In this document: positions 1 to 10,734 of the stretch, piece by piece
Layout of the letters: every line of letters starts with the position of its first letter
How positions within the stretch are numbered: position 1 is the stretch's first letter
Assembly (NCBI GenBank): GCA_016271365.2
Contig: CM057456.1
Coordinates: 891,866,001 to 891,930,000, forward strand
Direction: 5' to 3'
DNA: 64,000 bases
Source of the DNA: Neoceratodus forsteri
Lineage: Eukaryota > Chordata > Ceratodontiformes > Ceratodontidae
The notes under the pieces: model-generated
What the model was told of the DNA's origin: nothing
Database searches by the model: none
The model's input: only the letters and a program-made list of their open reading frames with translations
Position numbers and translations under genes: made by a program

Positions 1-170
1 TAGCCACTGGACAGGACAAAGGGTCCAACCCCTTGGCCTGACACCCAATGGAGAATCTTTTCCATTCAAAAGCATAGCACTTCCTGGTCGACTTCTTCCA
101 AGGTGCCTGCACAACAGTGAAGACATCTTCGGAGAGACCCAAGGCCTGGAACTCTAGCCGCTCAGGAACT
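1..170 (-). pseudogene. DIRS-A tyrosine recombinase, N-terminal fragment
   Basis: The minus strand reads APWKKSTRKCYAFEWKRF and then continues to base 1. This matches the (R/K)KxSTRxxYxxKWKRF block that opens the recombinase in the other DIRS copies of this window (for example near 34900, 41300 and 46670). Tyrosine recombinases of this group cut and rejoin DNA to integrate the circular element. The catalytic Arg, His-x-x-Arg and Tyr lie beyond the window edge, so activity cannot be judged. Confidence 0.75.
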
Positions 171-199
171 AGGCTGTCAGGTGCAGGGATTGAAGGTCC

Positions 200-1850
200 A
201 GGTGGAGTACCTTCCCCTGATTGATAGAAAGCAGGTCTAGGCATAGGGGAAGATGCCTCTGGAGCCTGCTGCTGAGGCTGAGGAGATCGGGGTACCAGAA
301 CTGGTGTGGCCAGTCCTGAGCCACCAGGATCACCTGTGCCCTTGTCCCTCCTGTCCTTGAGAAGCACCTTGTAGATCAAGGGAAGTGGAGGGAAGGCATA
401 AAAGAGGCCCAAGTCCGATGACTTCAGGGGGGGCGGGCACAAAACAGCCTCAGCTTTGCATTCTCCCTGGAGGCAAACAGATCCACCTGAGGGGTGCCCC
501 ACTGGGAGAACAGTCTGTGAACTACCTCTGGATGAAGAGACCACTTGCAAGACGCCTTGACCACCCATCTGAGGGTGTCTGCCAGCTGATTGGAGGCTCC
601 TGCCACATGGATGGCCAGGAGATCCACCTCCAGGCTGTGCAAGAGGGTCCAGACAGAGAGCTTCCTTGCTCAAAGACAGGAAGTGCATTCCACCCTGCTT
701 GTTGAGGCAGTACATGGTCGCAGTGTTGTCCATGTGGACTTGGACCACTTGACCCCAAATGTGTGGCGCGATTGCAGTTAGTGCCAGCTGAACTGCTTGG
801 AGCTCCAGCAGGTTGGTGTGGCATCAGGAGTCCAGAGCCAGTGGACTCTGCGTTCCCCCAGGTAAGCACCCCAGCCCATCAGACAGGCATCGATCGTTAG
901 GATGACCTTCAGCTCTTTGTGGATAAACAGGATCCCTTCCTGCACATGTGTTGGGACCAGACTCCACTGGATGGTGTCCCACATCCGCTGGGTCACCATG
1001 ACCAGCTGGTCGAAGTGCCCCTTGCGCTGAGACCACTGGCTGGCCAGCTCCCACTGCAGGGAGCACATTCTCCAGCGGGCCCAAAGGACCACGCTGGTAC
1101 AGGCCGCTATATAGCCCAGCAGGTGCAGGAAGTCCAAGGCAGGGTGCAAATGCCCAACCCAAAATGATCGTGCAAAAGAGGAGAGGGCCTCCGCCCTGTC
1201 CACCGGGAACTGGGCTCTGGCTCTGCAAGAGTCGAGCTCCACCCCCAATGAAGTAAACCACTGCAAGAGTACGAGTTCTGACTTGGTCTCATTGACCAGG
1301 AGGCCAAGTTTGACGCAGGTCTGGAGGACCAGGTCCCTGGACTGCTCCACCTCTTGCCTGGGGGAACCTGCTATCAGCCAGTCGTCTAGGTAGGGATAAA
1401 CCCGGACCCCTCGGCACCTCAGGTAAGCTGCCACCACTGTGATGCACTTGGTGAAGACCTGGGGCCGAGGAGAGGCTGAAGGACATGGCCTGGAACTCGT
1501 AGAGGGTTCCCTTGGCTCGAAAGTGGAGGAAACTTCAGTGAGAGGGACAGATCGGGATGTGAAAGAACATGTTCTGAAGATCCAGAGAGCAAAACCACAT
1601 GTTTTGCTCTAGAGGTGGTATGATCTGAGACAGAGTTACCATCTTGAAGGTGCGTGACCTGAGGAACATATTCAGGTCGTGCAGATCTAGAATGGGGTAC
1701 CAGCCCCCCCATCCGCTTTGGCACCAGGAAGTACCTGGAGACAAACCCCGGGTGTTCCAGAGGATCCGAAACAGGAACCATGACCTCCTTGCAGAGCAGC
1801 TGGGCTATGTCATCTCTGAGAGCTGACAGCATGTCTGTGGAAGCCAAGTC
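200..1850 (-). pseudogene. DIRS-A reverse transcriptase and RNase H, broken
   Basis: RT copies element RNA into DNA and RNase H removes the RNA strand. Pieces in order: an N-terminal RT block in two overlapping frames (1535-1847) with SLDLQNMFFHI-like motif A; the catalytic YPYLDDWLIAG in 778-1437; an RNase H start (LTIDACLMGWGAYLG) in the same frame; and the RNase H end (NQLADTLR) with the DLFASREN block typical of DIRS in 424-642. The YLDD box is intact, but at least three frame changes separate the pieces. Below 424 a hydrophobic connector (LLYAFPPLPLI) leads to the recombinase. Confidence 0.85.
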
Positions 1851-2148
1851 CTCCCGTGGGGCGCGGGCTCAGCAAGGAGGGTACTGCTCAAACTCTAGAG
1901 GCAGACCCTGACCCACCACTTCTAGAACCCACCTGTCCATGGTGACAGCAGATCAGGCAGAAAGGAAGCGGCAGAGCTGGCCCCGCATGGGAGGACCCAA
2001 AGGAGGCATGACAGGCATGAGGGAGGAACCCCTCATCCCATCACTAGGCAGGCTTGGAGGAGAAGGAGAAAGAGGGCCCGGCTGAGGGGCCACCGGAGCC
2101 TCTCCCTCCTGGCTTACAGACAGCCGAGGTCACTGATTTGGGCCAAGG

Positions 2149-4346
2149 TCACCAAGCATGAGCCAGCTGGCCAGCCGGTTGTTGGGTTGGTTTGGTCACA
2201 GGAGTGGAAGTGGACCAGAAGGGCTTCCATTTCTGATGCTGCTTGGAGCCCTCGGGGTCTTTCAGGACAGATGTCACGGACTCCACGATGCATGGGAGGC
2301 AACCCTCGACCTTGGGCCTAAACAGGTCGGTGCCCAGGAAAAGGACATCTGTCAGCTTGTGCTGAGTGTTCACCATGAAGGTCGAGATCCTCAGCCAAGC
2401 CCTGCGGTGCATGGCCACTGAGGCTGCAATGGAGCGGGCACAGGAGTCCCCAATGTCCATGCCAGTCTGGAGCGGATGCTTGGCCACAGCCCGGACTTGG
2501 TCTCGGACCTGTTTCAACGTGGTATGAAGGTCCGCAGGCAGATGAGGAAGCATCCCATCTAAGGAGCCCAGCAGGGCATGGGAGAAGTGGGCCATGAGGA
2601 GGGCCAAGCCCACCTGGCGGAGGCCAATCGAGGAGGCAGCATAGACCTTTTTAATCATGTGGTCCAACTTCTTGGACTACTTATCAGGCGGCTTGTCAAC
2701 ATCCCTGGTGTTGCCGGGGCGCTGGAACACATAGTCGGCCACCCACCCCTCAGCCGAGGGGTGCTCTGTGAATTCCGAATGGGATCCAGTGGGCACCACA
2801 TACTTGCAGGCCACCCAGGCAGAAGGTGCAGGGCAGGAAGCAGGGCGCTGCCAGAGTTCCAGGGCAGGGCCAAGAATAGCTTCTGCCACCAGGAAAGCCT
2901 CTGTCAAAAGAGTCTCTCCAGTTGAGGATCTTGGTCAACGGGTAACAAGCCCGTTTCTGGACGGGCTCCATCTTCATACCCATCGACTCAGAGATCAAAT
3001 GGAAGAGGCCCATGAAAGAGGATAGAACTTCGTCCACTGTGATATCCCCCACGGACTCAACGTTGACCAGAGAGTGCAGGGAGAAACCCTCGGACTCCGA
3101 AGAGTCGTCAAAGAGCAGTCGAGCACAGAGTCCCCACTGACCCTCCGCAGATGGTCAGGGGTGACGGTGACAGACAGCCGAAGGGAAAGCCCCTTGGGCA
3201 GCCGAAACACCTTAGTCGGAGCGCTGACTGTCGGCTGTTTGGGTGATGGTTCTACCACAATCGGCGGAGAAGCCGGAGTCGGCCAAGTCAGGACTGTCTT
3301 AATCGGTTCCGCTGGTGGAGTTGGTGTCAGCCTTTTTGGGCGACAGCCACGTGATGGTCGGCATAGAAACCGGGGTCGGTTTGGGACCAGTAAACACCAA
3401 CTGTTGCCACATCAAGTCCTCGTACTGTTGACACAACTTGCACCGAAGCCTCTCCTCACCCAAGGATGACGAGGATGAAGAACAGCGGTAACACTGCATC
3501 CCATGGCACTGAGAGCGGGTGCACTGATGACAGCAGGACTGTCTCAATCCATGGCAAGAAAACCGAGACTGATGGCGGGGCTCAGAGGGAGTCGGTGATT
3601 GCCGAAGCTCCTCCTGGTCAGGGTCAGGGACCAGAGGCGGCAGGTCTGCGAACTGATCCGTCCCTCCAATGGTTTGTGTCAGGACCAGGGTCCTAGACAA
3701 GGAAGTGTCGGCCTCTTCGGTCGACAATTGGTCGGTCGCCTTGAGAAAAATCTCGGCTGGGGCTTTGACCAGCATCTCGGCCGACGGGGTTACCGTGGAG
3801 CCAGTGGCCAAGGCCGAAGATTCGACCAATGTCAAATCCAGAAAAGCATAGGAATCAGAGGCCCTCGACCGGGAGCGCTCCCTATCCCATGACCGACAAC
3901 TAGTCTTTTCTTTCTTAGACTCTTTTTAAGATTTCAATTTTCCAGTGGGTCTCTGACTGAAGGTCGGCAGGGACTGGCACAGTTCCTTGAAGGAGCCCGT
4001 GAAGGTCAAGCCCAGCTGAAGTGGCACGAAGGCAGAAGCTGAGGAGGAATGGGCCATGGCCTGGGTTGCCTCCTCTTTGAAGGCCGCAAGCTGCTCAGCA
4101 GACCCCGCAGCCACAGAGACCTCCCAACGGGCATCTTTGGATTTGACCAGCAGGTTCCACTGCACCGGGTGGCCCAGTTTCGTGTGGGTCGAGCAAACGA
4201 AAGTGGCAAGGTCGCAGGCCGACATCGCGGTCGTATCCCAGGCAGTAGGCGCACATGGCGTGCGCGTCGGTCCTGGACATCCTCTGCCTGCAAGGGCACC
4301 AGCGGAACCCAGGAGCGGACTTATCATCCATCACAGTCGTGATCAA
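2149..4346 (-). pseudogene. DIRS-A gag-like protein, broken
   Basis: Gag binds RNA and packages the element. Near the N-terminus, around 4235-4300, a Cys/His cluster reads CRQRMSRTDAHAMCAYCLGY, the C-D-x-H-x2-C-x2-C-L-G pattern shared with G, H and E here; the later Cys residues (CDLATFVC) are in another frame. The middle (2995-3835) is Ser/Pro rich. The C-terminal capsid-like block (2149-2667) has KKVYAASSIGLRQ, matching MAKKQYMAASLGLRQ in DIRS-H and MAMKVYLSASLSIRQ in DIRS-G. At least four frame changes break it. Gag families of DIRS are poorly conserved, so the assignment rests on position and these two blocks. Confidence 0.7.
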
Positions 4347-4654
4347 AAATCGAGTTGAAGACGAAACTCATGAGAGTTGGTTTGGAAGTAATTCTGAAGA
4401 ATTTAAGTGCAACGGCCTATTCAATGCGAAAGCGGTAGGAAAGGAAACTGCTTCTTCCAGCGGAAAGGAAGATCTGTTGTCTTGGGGCAGAGCTGAGGGA
4501 GTTACCACCCGGGTCGGTGGAAGGAGCCAGCTTGAAGACTTTCTGGCACATCTTAAAGGGAAAGAACACTGCCAGAAAGTGTGGATAGAACATCATATCA
4601 TCGTCCCTAGAAATGCAGTGTTACCGCTAGCACAGCTGCTTAGCTGCAGACATC
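4347..4654. other. Unassigned, possibly the 5' end of DIRS-A
   Basis: No coding signal. It lies upstream of the DIRS-A gag start, where a terminal repeat would be expected, but no matching inverted copy is in the window. It holds one perfect 10-bp-arm inverted repeat (4539-4548 with 4570-4579, arm CTTTCTGGCA). Confidence 0.4.
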
Positions 4655-5150
4655 ATCTCTGGAAGGACATAGAGTAGAGGAAGTCCAGAGGAGGGCAACA
4701 AAAATGGTGCTGGGTCTGCATCAAAGGCCCTATAAGGAGAGACTAAAGACCCTCAATATGTACACCCTCAAACAGAGGGGGAAGAGGGGAGATATGATAG
4801 AGACCTTTAAATACCTCACAGGGCTATATAAGGTACAGGAAGAGAGTACTTTCCAGAAGAAAAGGTGCTCAAGAAAAAGGGGGCATGCTATGAAGCTGGA
4901 TGGGGGTAAATTCAGAAGAGATGTGAGGAAGTATTTCTTCACAGAAAGAGTGGTGGATTCCTGGAATCCTTCCAGCAGAGGTGGTGGGGGCAAATGCATG
5001 GGATAAGCACAAAGGAATCAGTGGAAAGGAAGGGGGGAGAGCTGTAGGGAAGGCACAGTCTGATGTAATAGTGTAGGTAGGGAGAAATGGGTAGACTTGA
5101 TGGGCCAAGCGGTCCTTATCTACCGTCAAATTCTACTTTTTTATGTAGCT
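4655..5150 (+). mobile_element. CR1-like LINE 3' end (CR1-a), 5'-truncated
   Basis: The plus strand encodes the C-terminal tail of a CR1-type reverse transcriptase: RATKMVLGLHQRPYKERLKT, then RGDMIETFKYL, RGHAMKLDGG and FFTERVVDSWN, best seen in the frame of 4704-5006. This block is characteristic of CR1 LINEs. The 3' end (ACTTGATGGGCCAAGCGGTC, then a T-rich 'ttttttatgtag' tail) matches the other CR1 copies here. Only the last 0.5 kb survives, as usual for 5'-truncated CR1. Confidence 0.85.
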
Positions 5151-6974
5151 TCCTGTGTCCTACCTCTCTCTGCAACTTCTACTGAAAGAAAAGCAACACT
5201 GTGTAGAAATTAAAAGAAAAACAACTTAAAACTAACAACAGCACAATAAAGGCATATAACAACACAAAACAGAACATTTTCCTGTAGCGCCCTCTAGCCA
5301 CAGTCTTCCAGCAGAACAATTTAGCTAAAAAAACAACAAAAAAAAAACAAACTTTTAAAATTGCTTCTATTAATTTCTTAACAGTGTAACACATAAGACA
5401 TTTCAGGGTTGGATTTATGTTGAGATTACTGTACTTATTTAGAACCAATGATTTTCAGTTTTCATAAATGGCCAGTTCCATCTGGCAAAATCTTAAAATC
5501 TTTCTATTTTTTTTTTCTCACAACTGAGGGCAAATCAGCATGTTTTGTGCATAAGTTAGACTCAAAACAGCAAGGTTTGCACAAAAAGCTGGTGCAAAGT
5601 GGGGTTGTTTTCATTATAAAATGGCACAAATAGAATTTTTCTTGAAAAACGGTCTCCCAAGTGCTAGTTTAAAAATGACAAATTCTGTTTTTTTACCAGC
5701 TTTTCTGTAGAAAATGGGCACTCATTGGCTCTACTTACTTTTTGCAAGTAATTAAGTTTTATTTATTATCAAACACAAAACACAGTAACACAAACCATCA
5801 AAACAATACATGCTGACGATGTACAAAATATGCATACAATATAATAAAACAGTGGTACCACTGACAAAAGGAAATATACGTCCTTTAGAGTCTGTAAACA
5901 TCTCGGACAGCTGCCATGAAAGCAACCTAACGCTGTGTCCATGGTGCACCTTGGGAATGGGGTGAATAGGCTCTGATGGAAGGAGAAAACATGGAACTGG
6001 AACTTAGATAAGACATGACATAGGGATCAAAAAGCAGCAGTCGTGGGGCGAGGGCGAGGAAAGACTGAAGGGGATAAGGAGGGCAAGAGATTACTGTTCC
6101 CAAAGGGGTTGTAAATCTTACTGCCCATGGTAATCTCAGCATAAATCCCACCCTGCTGTGTCTTTCTACTTACATAATAATTGAGGCACCAAAAATATAC
6201 AAGCTGGTTGTGGTTGTAAATTGAGTTTTATCCATTCTTAAAGCAATCTTCATCAATCACCAGCTCAAGAAATGAACAGTTTCTTACCATCTCCACTTGT
6301 GCTCTGTTTTTCATTTAACATGCCCACGATCATTAGCACAAAAATAACCATAAATACAGGGATCCTCCAGGGGCCAGCCACTGATGCTATAAAAAAAAAA
6401 AAAAAAAATGGAAAATTAGAAAACATTTCAAAATATAAACAAAACAAATTCTGCAGAGAAAAACCTTTAAGTGCATCAATAAGAAAAACGAGTTACTGCA
6501 GTTCTATTCCAAACACAAATTTGGAATACTGGACCACAACTTGTGTACTCTTAACGGCTTTATGGGGTCCATGTCTAATTCACAATGAACAGAAAATAAA
6601 TAGGAATTGTAAAGTGTAAGAAAGGCTTGTTCAAAAAAGCAGAAACATGAAGTAGTTGAATGACACCTTTATTGCACCAACAAGTATAACAGATTTAGCT
6701 AAGATGCAACACTCTGTGGTAAGCATGTCACAGTTTCCTGTATGACAAATCGGAGTAATTGCCACTGGATTACACTGTGTTCCTGCAGTATTCTGCAGCG
6801 TCTCACTGCCATAAACTGTGATAAGAGCGCTGCCTCCTGGCTGGCTCCACTGTACTTTAAAGAGGATGGAAAATGTCACTGCATTCCCAATTTATGTTTG
6901 CCCACCTCATTTGCATACGGTATGTCTTTTTTCCTTTTTGTTTTCTGTTTCTCTAATCTTTAAAATCAAAACCA
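5151..6974. other. Unassigned, AT-rich, no gene seen
   Basis: About 1.8 kb without convincing coding signal on either strand. It includes an A18 run near 6392 and AATAAA-like boxes on the minus strand near 5757 and 6670 (tail of sequence like TTGGTGCAATAAAGG), which could be the 3' end of an old minus-strand retroposon. I cannot name a family. Confidence 0.4.
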
Positions 6975-7203
6975 AATGGAGAGGGTGGTGGACAAATGGA
7001 ATGCCCTGCCAGAGGAGGTGGTGGGGGCTGAAACAATTGCAATTAAGAATACATGGGCTAGGCATCAGGGGATCCTGGCAGTCAGAGGAAGGAGACAACC
7101 TTGTTCTGGAGAAACTTGAAGAAGCTAAATATGTGTGCACATGGGCAGACTAGGCGGGCTGAAGGCTCTTATTTGCCATCAACATCTATGTACCTATGTA
7201 AAA
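6975..7203 (+). mobile_element. CR1-like LINE 3' end (CR1-b)
   Basis: A second 5'-truncated CR1 end: RVVDKWNALPEEV-like coding (ATGGAGAGGGTGGTGGACAA), then ATGGGCAGACTAGGCGGGCT and the short 3' tail TCTATGTACCTATGTA. The tail agrees with CR1-c and CR1-d here. Only about 230 bp remain. Confidence 0.8.
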
Positions 7204-7420
7204 GTGTATGTAGCTGCCCCTTTTTACCATTATAGGCATACCAACCAATGACATACTTGTTTGTAGTCATTGTCCCCTTATATTTGTTCTGCTACTTGTA
7301 TGGGCTGCTGCACTGACAAAAAATAAGCAGCTCCTCAAAGTCACAAGTGGCATTATCAACTTCAGGAGCCACTGGTGGATTGCAACCAATGAAATCTCTG
7401 GTTGGAGGATCTATAAGAAA

Positions 7421-7621
7421 GAGATTAGTTACTCACCACTGACAACAGATCTTCATGAGAATCTCTTCCTTAGGGCCACACTTTTGCAACTGTAAGCTAT
7501 TGACATCAGAACCACTCAAACGTTTGCCTTGCTGGGGCCACCAATGTTGATGTATGTTCGTGTTGCCTGTATAAACTATGGGGCCCCCATACCTCCTCAG
7601 TTTCCTGTTGAAGACAGGCTT
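7421..7621 (-). repeat. DIRS-B1 left inverted terminal repeat, outer part
   Basis: The stretch GTTACTCACCACTGACAACA followed by GATCTTCATGAGAATCTCTT and GGCCACAC is the inverse of the ICR at 20640-20760 and resembles the DIRS-E left end at 28995-29215 over about 150 bp (GGCCACC, GCCTGTA, GGGGCCCCC landmarks). It is therefore read as the 3' (left) end of DIRS-B1, cut at about 7621 by a CR1. Sequence agreement is imperfect because the copy is old. Confidence 0.6.
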
Positions 7622-7926
7622 GCAGTTGTATTAGGCAGAATGGATAAAAGGGCAGGAGGGGTCATGCCAGACAAACCTGAGTGATTTCTCTGACTGGGAG
7701 ACCAGGGAAATATATCAAGAAGGGGCAGTGGGCATGGCCTAGCTGGACTCTTCAATACTGTCGCACAGGAGACTTATCAAGAAATTAAGAAGCCTAGGGA
7801 TGGGATCCAAAGTTGTGAACTGGGTTAGAAACTGGTTAATGGATAGGTGACAGAGGGTGGTGAACAGTGCTCACTCTAATAATGGGAGCGTGACCAGCGG
7901 GTTGCCACAGGGCTCAGTACTAGGAC
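7622..7926 (+). mobile_element. CR1-c, 5' piece (RT fingers/palm)
   Basis: Coding remains match CR1-d (43930-44220) in order: QAEWIKGQEGSCQTNL-like, the acidic DMA block, LIKKLRSLGMGSKVVNWVRN, and NNGSVTSGLPQGSVLG, the RT motif B region. Frames are broken. The CR1 continues at 19524 after an 11.6-kb LINE insertion; the join falls between the GSVLG block and the SDIADELE block that follows it in CR1-d. Confidence 0.8.
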
Positions 7927-7963
7927 AGGTTCCCAGTACTGAGCCCTGTGGCAACCCGCTGGT
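7893..7963. repeat. 33-bp inverted repeat at the 5' junction of the L2-like insertion
   Basis: Arm 1 (7893-7925) is CR1 coding sequence. Arm 2 (7931-7963) is its reverse complement with one mismatch, separated by 5 nt. Arm 2 ends exactly where the 98-bp repeat of the LINE begins. The second arm is thus an inverted copy of the target, added at the insertion junction. Confidence 0.9.
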
Positions 7964-8060
7964 TTCCAGTTCAGCCCAACGGGCTAGCGCTGCACCTACG
8001 CGGCTGTCTCCTCAGCAAGAAGGAGCCTGCCACCACCCGCCCCTTGGACCCAGCTGCATG
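7964..8060 (+). repeat. Isolated 98-bp repeat unit upstream of the array
   Basis: One unit starting TTCCAGTTCAGCCC and ending at CCCAGCTGCATG. The bases after it (GTAAACGGATTGGACAGAAA) match those after the last unit of the main array (GTAAACAGATCAGACAGAAA), so unit plus tail was duplicated together. Some 330 bp of unique sequence (8061-8391) separate it from the array. Confidence 0.85.
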
Positions 8061-8391
8061 TAAACGGATTGGACAGAAAGGCTGCACCTTCTCTCTGCCA
8101 GAAATTTTTGGCTTCCAAAACCGGCGCTTTCCTGGGACTTGGCTCTCACTGGCTGCTTTGCAGACCCAGAGCTCCATGATTGGCCTTGCATTTGCCCGGT
8201 ATTTTTAAAGAAATTTGAACCGTGAAAGCTCTGCTGTTTCTCTGAAACCTGGGACCAAACAAATTGATGTTTTCATTGCTGCAGCCAGTATCCCTGTATA
8301 TTCTCTCTGCTCCCTGTAATTGTCAATAGTGGCGACACCTCTTTGTAGAGTAATTTTTGGCTCCTGGAAATCTCTGACTTCTCGGAGCCCG

Positions 8392-8979
8392 CTTCCAGTT
8401 CAGCCCGGTGGGCTAGTGCTGCACCTACGCGTCTGTCTCCTTAGCGAGAAGGAGCCTGCCGCCACCCGCCCACTGGACCCAGCTGCAGGCTTCCAGTTCA
8501 GCCCGACAGGCTAGTGCTGCACCTACGTGGCTGTCTCCTCAGCGAGAAGGAGCCTGCCACCGCCCGCCCCTTGGACCCAGCTGCAGGCTTCCAGTTCAGC
8601 CCGACGGGCTAGAGCTGCACCTACGCAGCAGTCTCCTCAGTGAGAAGGAGCCTGCCGCCACCCACCCCTTGGACCCAGCTGCAGGCTTCCAGTTCAGCCC
8701 AATGGGCTAGCACTGCACCTACGCAGCTGTCTCCTCAGCGAGAAGGAGCCCGCCGCCACCCGCCCCTTGGACCCAGATGCACACTTCCAGTTCAGCCCGA
8801 CGAGCTAGCGCTCCACCTACGTGGCTGTCTCCTCAGCGAGAAGAAGCCTGCCGCCATCCGCCCCTTGGACCCAGCTGCAGGCTTCCAGTTCAGCCCAACG
8901 GGCTAGCGCTGCACCTACACGGCTGTCTCCTCAGCAAGAAGGAGTCTGCTGCTACCCATGCCTTGCACCCAGCTGCAGG
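8392..8979 (+). repeat. Tandem array of six 98-bp units
   Basis: Units start at 8392, 8490, 8588, 8686, 8784 and 8882, exactly 98 bp apart, each opening CTTCCAGTTCAGCCC and containing GAGAAGGAGCCTGCCGCC and CTTGGACCCAGCTGCAGG. Differences between units are scattered substitutions. Because 98 is not a multiple of three, the open frames across it (8640-8906, 8777-9061) are by-products. Position upstream of the LINE coding region suggests a monomer-type 5' UTR promoter. Confidence 0.95.
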
Positions 8980-9306
8980 TAAACAGATCAGACAGAAAAG
9001 CGGCGCCTTCTCTCCGCCAGAAATTTTCAGCCCCACCCCTCCACTGATTAAATCTGCCTAAACCACTCCCCTTTCTGAAAATCCCATTTCCCATTGGCTT
9101 GCATAGCTCTCCCTCAATCTTAAAGCCACAATTCCTTTCTACACGACCTTTACCTGATACTTAGCCCTGCTTTCTGAGTGTTTCAAGTAATCCCAAGCTC
9201 ACTCCTTCTGTCACTCCTCCAACCTTCTTTCCCACACCCCCCTGTTCAAGCTTTTACACCATCCCTAAACTCCTTTTCTCCTCTCTTTTCTCCCCTCTCC
9301 TACATA

Positions 9307-9640
9307 ATGAATCTGCTATTGCCAACTTCGCTGGCTGTCCTCTTATTATCTTCTCTGGTGCTGTCCGACTTCTGCATTAATGTACTGGCACAAGATCAAG
9401 AGTGCCTGGCCCGCCTGTCAATCACCCACACCCCCTTTCCACACTGCTCCCAAATCCTCGCATGGGAGGTGCCCTCACAGGGACACCTCACACTTTTCTT
9501 CCTGTCCAATCAGGAACGCCGCCTTCTTGGCCACTACCTGGCATCCCTCTCCTGGTTTCCCACACTACCCGCCTGCTCGTATCTACTCCTACTATCACTT
9601 CTTTCTCCTTGCTGGTGATACTGAATGCAACCCCGGTCCT
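9307..9640 (+). pseudogene. L2-A leader: hydrophobic N-terminus and 2A-like motif
   Basis: A Met at 9307 opens a signal-peptide-like start (MNLLLPTSLAVLLLSSLVL) in the frame that runs to 9618. In a second frame, 9614-9640 reads GDTECNPGP after a hydrophobic stretch (YYHFFLLA). This fits the D-x-E-x-N-P-G-P consensus of 2A translational-skip peptides, which are known at the N-terminus of some CR1/L2-group LINE proteins. The two parts are in different frames here, so a frameshift has separated them. A role in membrane or secretory targeting of a cleaved leader is known for other LINEs and is only inferred here. Confidence 0.65.
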
Positions 9641-10703
9641 CCAAACTCCCACATCACCTCCTCCTCAAGCATCTGGACGAGCGCCCCAGTCTTAAATTCG
9701 TGAACATCAACATTTGTAGCCTTCCCTCCAAGGTCCCTGAAGTAGAGTCATGGATTGCACTACACAAGCCCCACGTTGTGGGACTTACTGAAACCTGGCT
9801 GAAACCACATCATACCGACAACACCTACCAAATACCTGGTTACTCCCTGCTACGTCTTGATAGGCCGGGCAGAAAGAAAGGAGGTGGTGTTGCCCTGTTC
9901 TGTAGAGAACCCCTCACTGCTAGGATCATTCTCTGCTCAAACCCCTCCTCACCAAGTGAATGGCTACTCTCTGAAATAACCCTGGGATCTTGTAAGAAAC
10001 TTTACAAAGGCTGCTGCTATAACCCACTCTGCAGAAACAGGGGGACTAAACAGCTTCCTTCTGAGCCTTAGCTCATTACCCCCCCCCCCACAGGGACTCT
10101 TTCCTACTCGGGGACTTCAATCCAAACTGGCTGAGCAACCACCAACTGGACTGTGCTTCCCTGCTTAAACAACACAACCTGACACAGACTATCACTCTTC
10201 CAACTAGACTAAACCCTAGAACTGGCACCCAGACCCTCTTGGATTGGATTCTCACAAACAGGAATGACCATGTATTACACATCGGAACCATGGCTGACTC
10301 CATTAGTGACCATTCCCCTACCTATCTCCTATGGTCCTCCAAACTCAAGCACTCTCCTCACAAATACATATTGTTCCGTAATTTCAGAAACCCCAACACC
10401 TCCAACCTCCTGGCAGAGACCGGGGCACTGGACTGGTCTTTCCTCTACACACTTACTGATGCGACCTCAGCAGCTAACTTTCTTACGCAGACCCTACTGT
10501 CAATACAGGACAGGTTCTTTCCTCTAACCACAAGAAGGGTCAGAGGTGGCTGCTCTCACTGGGTCTCCAGAGATCTCCTAGCCCTCATGAAGGACAGGGA
10601 TCACGCTTGGTCCACCTACAAAGCATCCCCCTCCCTAGTCCTCTGGGAGGCCTACAGGCATCGGAGAAACAAATGTAAGCTACTGGCCAAATCACTGAAA
10701 TAA
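9625..10703 (+). pseudogene. L2-A apurinic-like endonuclease domain, broken
   Basis: The endonuclease nicks target DNA for target-primed reverse transcription. Motifs in order: LKFVNINICSLPSKV, VVGLTETWLK (catalytic Glu block), RLDRPGRKKGGGVALF, then in a second frame (10239-10703) LDWILTNRN and SISDHSPTYL, the SDH catalytic block. A run of C near 10081 marks one of the frameshifts. After the SDH block the frame continues through a linker (CSHWVSRDLLALMKDRD) to a stop at 10703. Confidence 0.85.
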
Positions 10704-10734
10704 ACCCATTTCCATAACAAACTAAGAGCTAACC

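Larger units (their letters stand above)
1..4346 (-). mobile_element. DIRS-A, DIRS-type retroelement cut by the window edge
   Basis: Read on the minus strand, the order is gag (from about 4346), RT and RNase H (about 1850 to 200), then the first part of a tyrosine recombinase running off the window at base 1. This gag-RT-RH-YR order without an integrase or LTRs is diagnostic for DIRS elements. Every long frame is broken, so it is an old copy. No terminal repeat could be identified; the 5' end may lie in 4347-4654, where a CR1 fragment begins. Confidence 0.85.

Noticed and set aside
4539..4579. 10-bp-arm inverted repeat as a terminator or site
   Set aside because: Arms of this size are expected by chance in 64 kb, and nothing around it supports a function.
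4730..5129. Minus-strand frames over CR1-a
   Set aside because: They are the reverse strand of a clear CR1 RT C-terminus.
6190..6900. Possible host gene exons in the unassigned 5151-6974 stretch
   Set aside because: Frames are short and AT-rich, with no conserved protein motif and no supporting splice-site pattern.
8392..8979. CRISPR array
   Set aside because: Units are contiguous 98-bp repeats with no spacers, in a vertebrate LINE context.
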